Below are positions 12,601 to 22,745 of a stretch of DNA of 64,000 nt, in pieces; position 1 is the first letter of the stretch; every line of letters starts with the position of its first letter. The notes beneath the pieces were generated by a model, which worked only from the letters and a program-made list of their open reading frames with translations, was not told where the DNA came from and did no database searches. The position numbers and the translations under genes were made by a program. Origin of the DNA: Pseudisothecium myosuroides (taxonomy: Eukaryota > Streptophyta > Bryopsida > Hypnales > Lembophyllaceae). Location of the stretch: positions 31,948,224 through 32,012,223 of the forward strand of contig OX637287.1 of assembly GCA_951799445.1 (NCBI GenBank), in the 5' to 3' direction.

Positions 12601-12917
12601 ACGATTTCGAGAGCGACGAGCTTGTGGGCTTGGTGGAGTTGGCATTGTGGTGTGCGAGGATCAGAAGCGCAGAGAGGCCCTTGATGCATCAGGTTGTGCG
12701 AAGGTTGTATGATTTAGGTCTGGGTGGGACATCGGAGACAGTCCAAGATGGAATTGACTTGGGCGACGAATGTGACGAATATTGTTTAGTGGGAAGCCTC
12801 CGGTCGAGGGCGTTCCTCTCTGTGATGGCCTTTCCTAGAGGGCGAGGGCAGAGTTCGAGGCTTCCCACTGCAGGTATCCCTCGACACCCCAGCCTGGATG
12901 GCGTGTCCGAGAAATAA
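9639..12917 (+). CDS. Bulb-type lectin receptor-like kinase, gene 1 (7 exons, altered C-terminus)
   Basis: Predicted membrane receptor kinase of 716 residues. Exons inferred from GT-AG sites and phase: 9639-10692, 10838-11070, 11235-11361, 11473-11541, 11663-11849, 12013-12118, 12543-12917. A signal peptide (about residues 1-28) precedes a B-lectin ectodomain with QQDGNFVIY, an exact QxDxNxVxY mannose-binding motif, and the close variant RPDCNLVVY. One membrane helix ends exon 1. The kinase has [11 protein letters not shown], lysine 413 in [12 protein letters not shown] (509-516), DFG (529-531) and [10 protein letters not shown], so all catalytic residues are present. No PAN, EGF or S-locus domain is seen. 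The start is the first ATG, shared with gene 2. The last exon runs into inserted sequence at 12781 and ends about 46 codons later with residues unlike gene 2. Likely role: perception of a glycan or glycoprotein at the cell surface, signalling through Ser/Thr phosphorylation (inferred from family). Confidence 0.85.
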
Positions 12918-13024
12918 TTGCCCGCTTGAAGAATAATCGTGCCAGGCACTACTATCCCTAGTATCGTGCCCTGGTCCAGTACGTAAATAATCCAAGTTTT
13001 TTAATAAGAGCGTTCACGCTCCAG
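12781..13024. mobile_element. About 245-bp insertion in the last exon of kinase gene 1
   Basis: Alignment to gene 2 is continuous up to GTGACGAAT (12780) and resumes near 13025-13040 (CCAACGTTGAAC). The sequence between is absent from gene 2. It is richer in G+C than its surroundings and contains a perfect 12-bp inverted repeat, GTGGGAAGCCTC at 12789-12800 and its complement at 12857-12868. No clean target duplication was found. It may be a SINE, a MITE or filler DNA. Confidence 0.7.
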
Positions 13025-13625
13025 TGCTGAACGATACCACCAACGTTGAACCAGTGCCAATGGGTTTGCACGATTTGGATAGTGAGACCAAACAAATCTT
13101 TGCCCAACAACATGGACGCTGAGGTTCTAATTCAAGCGCAAAGCTATGTAGAAATGGTTGCAAGGAAATTCCGCATGACAAAATATATAAGGTTACTTAA
13201 CCTAACTGTCCTTCTAATTTTGCCACTTATATTCAATTTGATGGAATGTGTGTTGGGTAAAGTCTGCATCGTACCCATGTTGACATCCAATTGCCACCAA
13301 GATGTTCATTTTTAAGGAGTCTAGTGGCATGAAAAGGTACCTTATCCTTTTAGCTTTGAAGATTCCTAGAATATTGTGTGCTTTTAGCTCCAAAAATTAC
13401 AAAATGATTTGGATTGGATTTCTCTTGAAGATACTCATGTTATTTATAAATATAAAAATCATTGTTTAAACCACCCACCTAATAGGGGCAAAAAACATTG
13501 GCAGAGGATGTTTGGATCCTTGAGATGGCCCTTTAAAGAAGGTGTGAAGGTCCTCATTTACATTAATATATATACTTTGATAAACTAATGGCACTATTAT
13601 CCCTTGTAGGCACCCACGCAATTCA
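13025..13625. other. Former 3' end and 3' flank of kinase gene 1
   Basis: The first 85 bases correspond to the last 28 codons and stop of kinase gene 2 (CACGATTTGGATAGTGAGAC and so on) but are no longer translated here. The remainder matches 59420-60068, the 3' flank of gene 2 beyond its copia insertion. This fixes the right edge of the duplicated block near 13625. Confidence 0.7.
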
Positions 13626-13639
13626 TACAAGTAATGATC

Positions 13640-14170
13640 ATGCTTTCAACAAAAATTGTTTTGCTCTTGAACTCGCCCGTGTCCTTGTCTTTGATGGACA
13701 TCTTCACATTTGAACCCTTTGACGCCAGCCTCTGCTTGCCATTGTTGCTATTGTCCCTTGGCAATTGTATGCGCTGTTTTGTTCAGCTACTATCACAGGA
13801 AGACCGGGAGGTCGATACCCCCCCGGGTACTATTGGGGGGGCTATCATTAGACTCCCAAAAAATACTCGGGGGGGAGTAAGGCCTCCTTGTTCTCCATGT
13901 GTATGTCTTTGGCACATTGTTCAAGATGTGCACTATTTAGGCCTCTGGAGACGCTATTTGCGTGTTTGACTTGTAAATGTGCAGGTTCTTGTCGGCAAAC
14001 GCCAATGGCTCCGCCGATCAAAAAGTTTGTGCACTCTGAACGGTTGCCCTAGCGGACAATTCACTGGCGGGAACGGCAATACCCATGGCCAGAGTCTCCA
14101 CCCTGAGGTCAAATTCTTCAAATGCTCCATGTAACACACAACAACATCATCAATCCTTGAATCCCCCAAT
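13640..14170 (-). pseudogene. Plastid phosphoglycerate kinase 5' fragment, copy 1
   Basis: On the minus strand this stretch parallels 14930-15290. It begins with a transit-peptide-like region (VETLAMGIAVPASELSA, frame interrupted) and ends with a phosphoglycerate kinase N-terminus-like run (MSIKDKDTGEFKSKTIFVE). The frame is broken by stops, and a 79-bp inverted-repeat insertion lies inside (13808-13886). Homology stops around 13640, before the nucleotide-binding parts, so it is a truncated duplicate. Identification rests on the better-preserved copy at 14480-15290. Confidence 0.5.
13808..13886. repeat. 79-bp C/G-run inverted repeat inside the pseudogene
   Basis: GAGGTCGATACCCCCCCGGG on the left matches the complement of CTCGGGGGGGAGTAAGGCCTC on the right with few mismatches. 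It has no counterpart at the equivalent point of the second pseudogene copy, so it is an insertion or local expansion. Confidence 0.5.
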
Positions 14171-14479
14171 TCCAAATCTCCAAATCCTCAAAATCTTGTA
14201 TTCAAGATTTGCATTTTCAAAATCACAATTATAGACCCCCAAAGGTTTGACACATAATTACCCACATTCCATTCCCAACATTACACTTAAAAAATGCCCC
14301 ATTCTCTCGTAGTAGACACATCAATTCCCTAAATTCCGAATACCAAATCCTCAAATTTCCTCTTTTCAGTTTGGCATTTCAGAATCACAATGCTAGACCC
14401 CCAAAGATTTGAATGCACACACAATCACCCACATTCCATTCTTAACATAAAATCCTCCAAGATTGAGTCATGCTTTATT

Positions 14480-15290
14480 CAAAATTCAATGGAATGAATT
14501 GCACTTTCCAACAAAGGCTTGTAAACTAGTGAGCCTGGAACCGAGCTGCCTTCGCCAAGTATGGGATGGTCGGCAGCAACGTCCGGATGCACGTGTTGTC
14601 CGCGATGCTCATCAGGGCTTTTTTTTCATTTTTGAAGAAGTGGCATAGCGGCGATATAAAATGTTATAGTAGTGCTCCAAATTGCAACATTCATCCACTT
14701 ATTGGATGTATAGTATGATTTTCATCCATAATTAGGCGATTTCATCTAATATATTTTTTAATTTCAAAGTTGTTTGGCGATTTCATCCAATTTTTTTGGC
14801 ATTTTTTATAACCTTTTTTAGCTAGATTTTTTTTTCTGGTGCAATCTGGCACCAGAAAGCCAAAAAAAAAGCCTTGATGCTCATCTTGTCATTCAACGGT
14901 ACATTCAAGTCCACCCACACAAACACCGTTTTGCCCTTGAACTCCACCCATATCCACGTCCTTGATGGAGATCTTCACGTCCAAACCCTTTGACGTCGTC
15001 CTCTACACGTCATTGTTGCCATCGTCCTTTGATAGTTGCGTCGTTTTGCTCAGTTGCTATGTCTTCAATGCCTTCACTATGATGCACACTAGCGGGCCTT
15101 TGGCGATGCAATTTGCGTGTTCAACCTACACATGCGTAGGCTCTTGCCTGTGAACACCGATGGTGTAGCCGATCAGAAAGTTTATGTACTCTAAACAGCC
15201 GCCCTAATGGACAACCCACTGGTTGCAACGGCAACACCCATTGCTAGAGTCTCCATCATTCTTGAAGTCAAATTCTTCAAATGCTCACTA
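14480..15290 (-). pseudogene. Plastid phosphoglycerate kinase 5' fragment, copy 2
   Basis: Read on the minus strand, 14886-14955 gives EFKGKTVFVWVDLNVPLND and then KMSI, the hallmark N-terminal strand of phosphoglycerate kinase (family consensus KGKRVFVRADLNVPLD). Beyond a 262-bp insertion, about 14540-14605 continues with DNTCIRTLLPTIPYLAKA, matching the family's DDTRIRAAVPTIKYL. Upstream (toward 15290) lies a transit-peptide-like region with stops (ETLAMGVAVATSGLSIRAAV). One frameshift precedes EFKGK. Only the first roughly 60 residues of the enzyme are present. It is a dead fragment; the source was a plastid enzyme of glycolysis and the Calvin cycle. Confidence 0.65.
14614..14875. mobile_element. 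Mutator-like MITE, 262 bp, 10-bp target duplication
   Basis: It is flanked by the direct repeat GATGCTCATC (14604-14613 and 14876-14885). The ends are AGGGCTTTTTTTT and AAAAAAAAAGCCTT, an inverted pair. A 9-11 bp duplication is typical of Mutator-like elements. Removing the element and one repeat rejoins the phosphoglycerate kinase fragment at DKMSI/ADNT. Confidence 0.75.
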
Positions 15291-16204
15291 TAACACACAA
15301 CAACCTCATCAATCAACCAATCCCCAATCCTCGAAATTCTCTTTTCTAGATTTTCATTTTCTGAATCACAATTATAGACCCCAAAGGTTTGACACATTAT
15401 TAACCACATGCCAACCCATCCAACCCATCCAAGCCTTCAAATGTTCACTGTAAGACACATTAATACCTTGAATTTCAAATCTTCAAATATCCTCTTTCAA
15501 TTCAGCAATGCTAGACTTTAGAGATTTAAACGCACATACAATCACCCACATTCTATTCCCAACATCAAAACCTCCAAAGAGTCATGCATAAGGTAGATGC
15601 ACCCATAGTCGATCACGACTTGTAGCCAACCTATACTGGGCACTATTTCCAACCAAGGTTGAAAAGCTCAAAAAATAAATTTCAAGGTTGGAACTAATAA
15701 GGTTATGACACATGTCCAAAGTAATGAGGAAGAAAGTAGGAAATAGTGAGCGGGAAAGTAGTTTTTTAGATGATCGGAATTGAATGACTCTAGACATTGG
15801 TTATTAGTCCGGACAACTTTTTAACTCCCAAAAATCATAGTAACTTCAATTTTGCGAATAAAATAATAAAAATTTGGGAATCACCATATTTCTTATCTTT
15901 CTACATGGAAAAAATTTCTTGCGCCTAAAACTGCTCATCATTTGCTAGGAAATTCCTTAAGTGATCGGATATGGGTACATTCACCTTAACTTGAAATTCA
16001 ATAGAATGAATAGCGCTTTCCAACAAGAGCTTGTATATTGGTGAGGCTGGACCCAAGCTGCACAATGCAGTGCGAGCTTAATTACCTTGGAAGATGGAGA
16101 TGGCAAAGGTCTGTTGAAGTCTGCTCCAAAGGACCGGAGCTCGGGAAGAGGGACCGGCACAACCAAGTAAATGGGATCTTGGAGTTGAAAACATCACTTT
16201 TACG
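15291..16204. other. Spacer with repeat R5 and a third pseudogene scrap
   Basis: The block 15640-15780 (CCAACCAAGGTTG, CAAGGTTGGAACTAA, ACACATGTCCAA) is an inverted relative of 23670-23800. Around 16010-16070 a piece resembles 14500-14560 next to the phosphoglycerate kinase fragment, suggesting a third degraded duplicate. No intact gene is seen. Confidence 0.45.
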
Positions 16205-16425
16205 CACTATAAGAATCCCATATTTTATATGACGTTTTCATGATTTCAGGGAACAAATTTTAGTGGACGTCCAATAAAACTTGTGTTTTTACGTCAATAA
16301 TCACGTCCAATTATGTTACATCGGGATTATTGACATAAAAACACAAGTTGTTTTATTGGACATCCACTAAAATTCGTTGCTTGGAATCATGAAAATGTTA
16401 CATAAAACACATGTTTTTTATAGTG
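16205..16425. mobile_element. Foldback CACTA-type MITE, 221 bp
   Basis: It starts CACTATAAGAA and ends TTTTTTATAGTG. About 100 bp on each side are complementary (for example TTTTAGTGGACGTCCAATAA and TTATTGGACATCCACTAAAA), so almost the whole element folds back. A 3-bp ACG duplication flanks it (16202-16204, 16426-16428). Confidence 0.85.
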
Positions 16426-16463
16426 ACGGGCAATTGCTAGGGATCTAGTGATGCCTCTGGTAA

Positions 16464-16797
16464 AGGCATCCTTAGTCCTAAGCGGGTATATTAGTCCACA
16501 TAGTATATTTTAAACTTTTGCATGGTGTTTAATTAGAACTTACTATTTGCAATTTAATGTGTCAATGGCCAAATTTTGCTTTGGTAATCGTGATTTGCTG
16601 AGACCTCTATAATTTCTCACTTTTACCTTGTTTTTGAAGTGGTTGTACAATGTCCAAATTTGAATTTTCTTGCACCAGTACTCAAAATGCTTTCGGATGT
16701 TTTTCCAACAATAAAAATTTCAAGTTCTAATTATACACTATACAAAAGTTAAAAATATAACATGTGGGCCAATATATTGTTAGGACTAAGGATGCTC
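16464..16797. mobile_element. Harbinger/Tourist-like MITE, 334 bp
   Basis: The left end AGGCATCCTTAGTCCTAA pairs with the right end TTAGGACTAAGGATGCTC. A TAA duplication flanks it (16461-16463, 16798-16800), the usual target of PIF/Harbinger elements. The interior is non-coding. Confidence 0.6.
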
Positions 16798-16948
16798 TAA
16801 GTTATTCGTCTTTTTGGTCCTGTCATGCATCAACTGTGGATTTGGGATGCCTACATAGGGATCACCACATGGCACCACCTTGTGTGGTTGAATGCATGGC
16901 CATTAACTTGAGGCACCAAATTTTGTTGTTGACAATACTTTGAACTTT

Positions 16949-17558
16949 AATAAAACCTATCCAATTTGCTATTTTTAGTAGTTTGCATTTTTGTAAATTT
17001 TTTCTTGAAGTCTAGTCTTAGCAAAAATCCAATTCTGGAAATGATTGATTATGATTTTCCTTTTCAAGATTTTGTGCAACAGGATATTTATCTCAATCTT
17101 CACTTTCCATAGTGTTAAGGGCTCTTGGAAATGAGCCTCAAATATACTAGATCTTGAAGAAAAAATCACCTTGGAAATTCATTCAAAGAAATTATAGAGT
17201 AGATTTTGAGAAGCCTTAAATTGATTGGATTTATGCATATTAGGTTCTTTAACCTCATATTTTTTTGGTGACCAAATTTTTAGATTTGGCATGTAAAAAG
17301 AGGATTGAAAGACTACAAGTTAGTTTTGCAGTTTTAACACCCTCATGTTCAAACATTATAATCTTTCAATTCATAAGTAATATTGTTGTGTTTTCTTTTC
17401 CATGTGATCTCTAACATGTCTAGTTTGAATTTGTACGATTACAATTGAAAAAAATTGATACTACGTACATCTTATCAAAATGCTGGCTTTTTGTTCTTCT
17501 AAGAATTTAGAGCAAATTCTTAGAAGTTCAAAAAAGGCCTTGGACATTTAGGGGTTAA
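16949..17558. mobile_element. TTAA-family element, copy D (degenerate, about 610 bp)
   Basis: The right end is GGACATTTAGGGGTTAA. The left end (AAAACCTATCCAATTTGCTATTTTTAG) is a worn match to the left end of copy C. The interior is shortened and diverged. Confidence 0.55.
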
Positions 17559-18026
17559 TACCTTGTCGCTATGATTAAATCCCTAACATTCACCTTTGCC
17601 CACTGAGTATCTCACTAAAATAATGTAACAACCAACCAACATCTCACTTTATGATGGTTCTTTATGATGGTTCTTTAGTCACAAAATGAGTTGTGAAACA
17701 TGTCACACATTGTTGTGGAAAAAATGATTTGTTTATCAGGGAGCCGTGAATCCATGATCGCCGGACTCCGTCCATCCATTGAAAAAGATGCCCTCCACAG
17801 TCCAGTCCACAGTTCCACACCCCACAAAACCAGGGAAGTTGCAACAGGCAGCCCCATTCAGCTGCAGAAGTCTTTGTAGGAGGTTGTTGTACTACTTGCC
17901 ATGATCGATCATGCAACAAAGGGGTATTTACTTGGGGCATTTCCTCATTGATACCCCCACATCAATTCATGCCATGACTACCGTACTTGGATTAAATGCA
18001 GGTTCGGCATAAATTTATTAAGAAAA
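17559..18026. other. Spacer with a G+C-richer patch
   Basis: At 17740-17940 base composition rises and a 92-codon minus-strand frame is open (17662-17940). It shows no recognisable domain and I cannot tell a gene scrap from chance. Confidence 0.35.
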
Positions 18027-18620
18027 AATCATGATGAATTTTTATGATAATTTTGGGACCATACAGATTTACTATAAATGTAAAGAATGTTTGTCAAAAA
18101 TCCAATAACAATCCATTGAATCAAATACGAATCTATCATTTGACAAGCTACCAATAAGAAATTTTTGGATGGCAAAATGAAGGAATTATTTTGTTGACAT
18201 TTATAATGAAGAGTGGAGAATGGAGAGGTCATTTTATAATGAAATCCATTGTTTGTCATGAATCCTCAAAAGATATGAAACAATTTGAAGATGAGAGCTT
18301 GATTGCTCATTATCGAAAACGAAGGAATTGTGTTCAAATTGAGCAAAACTTTAGACCTCATTTTGGCATAGTAAAATATTTTTTTTCAAAAACCTTTGAA
18401 CTCAGAAAATATGAAAAATTTACCTAAATTTCATTTACAGAAACCCGTTTGTGATTTTGAGCCTCCCAAAATAAATAATGGATAAAATTTAGAGAGGGTG
18501 TTTGAAAATGTCAAAGAAAATGTTCCTTCCAACCCCTCTATGAATTTTGTCCATAACTTTTGATTGGAGGTTTGAAATCTCAAGTGGGTTTTGAAATGAA
18601 AGTTACCTTGATTTTTTGAA
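18027..18620 (-). repeat. Dispersed repeat R4, copy 2 (right part)
   Basis: This is the reverse complement relative of 5602-6190. It continues across the inserted TTAA element (18621-19541) into 19542-19645, which matches 41035-41140. Confidence 0.65.
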
Positions 18621-19541
18621 TTAACCCCTAGAGGACCGAGACCTTTTTTCTGCCAAAAAACATTGAAAAGTGCCATTTCTACAGCAAAGAGTAAAAAAAT
18701 TTGAAAAATGTTTTTTTTGCACATCTAACCATAGGATCTTACACCTAACTAGTATAAGCATGTGTGAAATTTCTTTTAGAATTTTTGACCGCACAAATTG
18801 CAACATTTAAAGTGGAACAAACAAGTTTTTCAGCACATTGCGGGACTAGATTTTTTTGACTTTAAACATTTTAACTTAAATTTTTTGTACTACAGAGATT
18901 TGAGCTTTAAATATTCATAGTGGAGAATTGAATTGAGAGTCTAGGAAAATAAAAATTCAAAAAAACTTAATTATCATTCTTAAAAAAATTGTTAAGTAGA
19001 AGTAGGTATATGATAGAAGGAAAATCTAAAATATTCATATATTTTAGATGGAATTAAAATACACTAATCCCAATGGTGAGATTGTTCTAGCAAGTAAACT
19101 AAAACATGAAAAAAAAAATTGAAAAATTGAAAAAATTGCATTCTGAAATGAATCCCACAAGTTATTTTTTTCAAGAAGATGCTCTAACTGCCCAATAAAC
19201 AAGAATGTCCATAACTTTCTCATAACAAATCCAAATGAAATGAATCAAAGCTTTCCAGATAGAAAAAAATATAATCTATGAGAAAAAAATATTAAAAAAA
19301 AATTAAATTTTTGCAAATTTTGTTTGCTGTCCAAGCTGCCCTTGTCCCTGTTTTTGAACTTATTTGGTCATAACTATTATTCCTACACACCGATTCTGAA
19401 AAAAAATATATTCCCACAAAAATTATCAATTTTTCTATCTTCATTAAAAGTTTCAAAAAATCACAACAAAATTTTAGCCCGTAAATATTTGCCCAAAATG
19501 CCATTTGTTCCCCGAAGGGGCAATGGTCCTTTAGGGGTTAA
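18621..19541. mobile_element. TTAA-flanked TIR element, copy E, inserted in R4 (921 bp)
   Basis: The ends are TTAACCCCTAGAGGACC and GGTCCTTTAGGGGTTAA. The flanking R4 sequence on both sides is contiguous at 41035-41345, where a single TTAA stands at the same point (about 41138-41142). That empty site shows that TTAA was duplicated on insertion. The element is non-coding. Confidence 0.85.
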
Positions 19542-19645
19542 TCTAGTTCAAAGGCTTTTGAAAAAAGTTATTCTACTATGCCTAAATGAGGTTAGAAATC
19601 CTACTTTGAACACAATTCCTACTTTTGAGTTAACTATAAGCAATT
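19542..19645 (-). repeat. Dispersed repeat R4, copy 2 (left part)
   Basis: The reverse complement matches 41035-41140: AAAAGTAGGAATTGTGTTC, then CATAGTAGAATAACTTTTTT and GAACTAGATTAA. It is separated from its other half by copy E. Confidence 0.65.
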
Positions 19646-20686
19646 GAGTTCCTACTAATCCTAATTTACATATTCTAATTTACATATCCCACATGGGTTG
19701 TTTCACCTTCTACGACTCCACTTGTATAAAGATCTTGTCTTCTCATCTATGAACACTCACAATAAATGGCTTTTGAAGCTACATGAGATAAATGCTGAAT
19801 ATTATTGATTTTTTTGAATTCAATGCCGGATTTCTCAAAAATAGATAATATTTTAAAGTGCCGAAGTTGGTTTCTAAACTTAAATTACATATTTGGCCAA
19901 ACCTAAAGTGCCAAACCTGCTCTCAAAGTTTGGTAGTTCATCTTTTCGTTTGGCCATTCAAAAGGAGATGAGAGTGCATTTGATGCTGATATTCTTCATG
20001 TGGTTGCCAACCAATAGTGCATCTTTAACCCAGTAACGTCGTTAGAGCCATTTTGTGGCTTTTGGATGACAACACTGTTGATTTATTCAGAGATTGGAAG
20101 CATTTTTTCATCCACTTTTTTGTTGTTGACCTTTCTTGGTGGGTTATGAAGAGTCTTCAGTTGAGTTTGTAGTCTTGTTAGTGTTTGTCTTCAAGTAAAT
20201 GAGAAGTTAGTAAAAAAATGGATCACAAAATATGCTATTTTAGTGTATTTTGAGAAGTTGTTGCTTTGTGCTCTAAATCTGAAATTTCTCCCCAAAAATG
20301 ATATTTTTTGAATTTGAACCCAACTAACAAAATGAAGGTCATCTACTCTAGTTTCTATTCCAATTTGAATTTTGAAAAAATTCCTAATATTGAATATTTT
20401 ATTGCAATTTGAACTTTGGATGCATTTTCAATGTCTATAATTTTCTAATTATAGAATGATACGGGAATTGAATTTACACCATGATATTTGTCACCGTAAT
20501 ATACACACATGGAGAAATTTTCTGATTTTTTCAAATATTTTTCTATTCAATATGATTTTTCTTCACTTTTTCTTCAAAAATTCTCAAAAAAAACAATTTT
20601 TCAAAAAATAATCTAAATTTTTTATGAAATATAGAAGACATGTAGTTCCATCTTTAAAAAATAAATACAAAAAATTTCATTCATAT
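19646..20686. other. gene-free AT-rich spacer
   Basis: No supported gene, RNA or bounded repeat is seen. Confidence 0.45.
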
Positions 20687-21103
20687 CTAAGGTAGGAGGC
20701 TGTAAAATGGAGCGGGCATTAAGAATGGACCCTATAAATGACTGCAAAATGGACATGAGTTGGTTTTGAAATTTGACCAGTATAGTCATTAAATGAATTA
20801 ATGAAAAAAGCATTATTAATTGCAAGAGCCAATCATTCTCTTTGCTTTCACCATTTTTATTTAGAATTGCAAGTGAGCCGTTTATGAAAGACCTAGGGTC
20901 ACAAATAGGGACCTACGACCCAATTCATTTGAAAATTCATAAGTAATTCAAAAATGCTAGGAAAAATACGAAACCACTTGGATTAGATTCCTCATCAATT
21001 TCTCTTTGTCTGAAAAATGAGCTAAAAATATTCCTGTCCAAGTAAATACATGAAAAAGGGGGACCAGCCCTTAGATGCTCCATTTCTGAACCTCCTACCT
21101 TAG
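20687..21103. mobile_element. TIR element family T2, copy 1 (about 417 bp)
   Basis: The ends are CTAAGGTAGGAGG and its exact complement CCTCCTACCTTAG. The interior shares CAAAAATG...GAAACCACTTGGATTAGAT with 24070-24120 in the second copy (23904-24235). The right end coincides with the start of TTAA-family copy F. Confidence 0.7.
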
Positions 21104-22025
21104 CCCCTAATGACCTAAGGCCTTTTTTCTGTCAAAAAACACTCAAAACTGCCATTTCTATAGCAAGGAATAAAAAAAATTGAGAAATGTTTTTTTTGCA
21201 CATTTTACCATAGGATCTTACACCTAACTAGTATGAGAATGTATGGAAAAAATTTCAAAATTTTTGACTGCTCAGATTGCAAGATATCTGCGTTTAAAGT
21301 GGAAAAAACAAGTATTTTAGCACATTGCGGGAGTAGATTTTTTGACTTTAAACATTTTTAACTTAAATTTTTTGCACTACAGAGTTTTGAGCTTCAAATC
21401 TTTGTAGTGGAGAATTGAATTGAGAGTCTAGGGGAAAAAAAATATTCAAAAAAACTTAATTATCATTCCTAAAAAATTTATTAAGTAGAAGTAGGTACGA
21501 GATAGAAGGAAAATCTAAAATATTAATATATTTTAGATGGAATTAAAATACACTAATCCCAATGATGAGAATGTTCTAGCAAGTAAACTAAACAACAAGA
21601 ATTTTTTTTTTTGAAAAATTGCAAAAATAGCATTTAGAAATCAATCCTACAAGTTATTTTTTTCAAGAAGATGCTCTAACTGCCCGAAAAACAAGAATGT
21701 CCATAACTTTCTCATAACAAATCCAAATGAAATGAATCAAAGCTTTCCAAATAGACAAAAATACAATCTACGAGAAAAAAATATTTAAAAAAAAAATCAG
21801 ATTTTTGCCAAATTTTTTTTGCTGCCCAGACTACCCAGTTACATATTTGGCCATAACTTTTGACTCCTATTTCCAAATGTGCTAAAATTTAGTGCATATG
21901 AAAGATATTGCTCGTGCCCACCTTCTATTAAAATTTCAGCTTAAAATATGGAAATCTCTAATCACACATACCTGCCCAAAATTTCTAGACAGTCAAAAAA
22001 CACATACCGGTCTTTTAGAGGTTAG
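21100..22025. mobile_element. TTAA-family element, copy F, in a TTAG target (926 bp)
   Basis: The termini CCCCTAATGACC and GGTCTTTTAGAGG are inside direct TTAG repeats (21100-21103, 22022-22025). TTAG is also the natural terminus of the T2 element it abuts, so copy F inserted at the outer end of T2 and duplicated TTAG. The interior matches copies A, B, E and H. It is non-coding. Confidence 0.8.
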
Positions 22026-22490
22026 TTGCAAAATGGTAGGAAACTGAGTGATAGGCAGTGAGGCTTGAAATCAGTGGTCATGGGTCCATCCTTCTGTACT
22101 GAAGGTGAGGCACCCACGTTGACAACCTTTTTTTTTGAAACACATGGACACTTCCATTGATAAAAACAGAACTGTACATGAGAACCTGAGGATCACGTTG
22201 ACAACTTGACAAACACGGTCCAATCTGCCAGCAAAGAAGAATAAAATCACTCCAAATTGGACTCCAAGATCTTTCGCAAGTGACGGCACCAAACACCACC
22301 CTCACTGCAGGAATTGATGGTTCTAAAAACTCACTTTCTAAATTATTTTGTGCCATAGTGGTCATACATGACTTGGTTCCAAGTCAAGCACAAACTGAGG
22401 TTTTTGATGCCTGCTTTTTTTGGTTCCTCCATTTTCGGGAGCTGGGTAAGGACTAGTAATTGGTGAAATTGAAACTCAATGGAACGTAAC
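22026..22490. other. Spacer with a possible retroposon 3' tail
   Basis: Around 22127-22190 a T-run followed by GAAACACATGGACACTTCC and TGATAAAAACAGAACTGTACA looks like the complement of a non-LTR retrotransposon tail. A 73-codon minus-strand frame (22071-22292) covers it but shows no reverse transcriptase motif. The assignment is weak. Confidence 0.3.
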
Positions 22491-22745
22491 TACACTGAAT
22501 AGTGAAATTAGGTTGCCCCGTACTAATTTCTCAACATTCTACACTATATCAATACGTCCAGTTACTTTAGAAGGATTCAATAAAGTAAGAACAATGTGTA
22601 TGGCATGGGTTGGTGCATTGATTCGTGGCTTGGGATTAGAGATTAGTATGTGCCTCCATCTAGACAAGCATTAGTCATGAGGTAACTTCTCTAGGGTAAG
22701 CGGCAACCTAATTGTCAAGGCAACCCAATTTCACTATTTAGTGTA
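22491..22745. mobile_element. MITE family T1, copy 2 (255 bp)
   Basis: The ends are TACACTGAATAGTGAAATTA and the complement of TACACTAAATAGTGAAATTG, followed inside by GGTTGCC on both arms. It is related to 8075-8310. The target duplication is unclear. Confidence 0.7.

Noticed and set aside
17662..17940. A 92-codon minus-strand frame in a G+C-richer patch
   Set aside because: No motif, no intron signals and no neighbour that gives it meaning; kept only as a spacer note.
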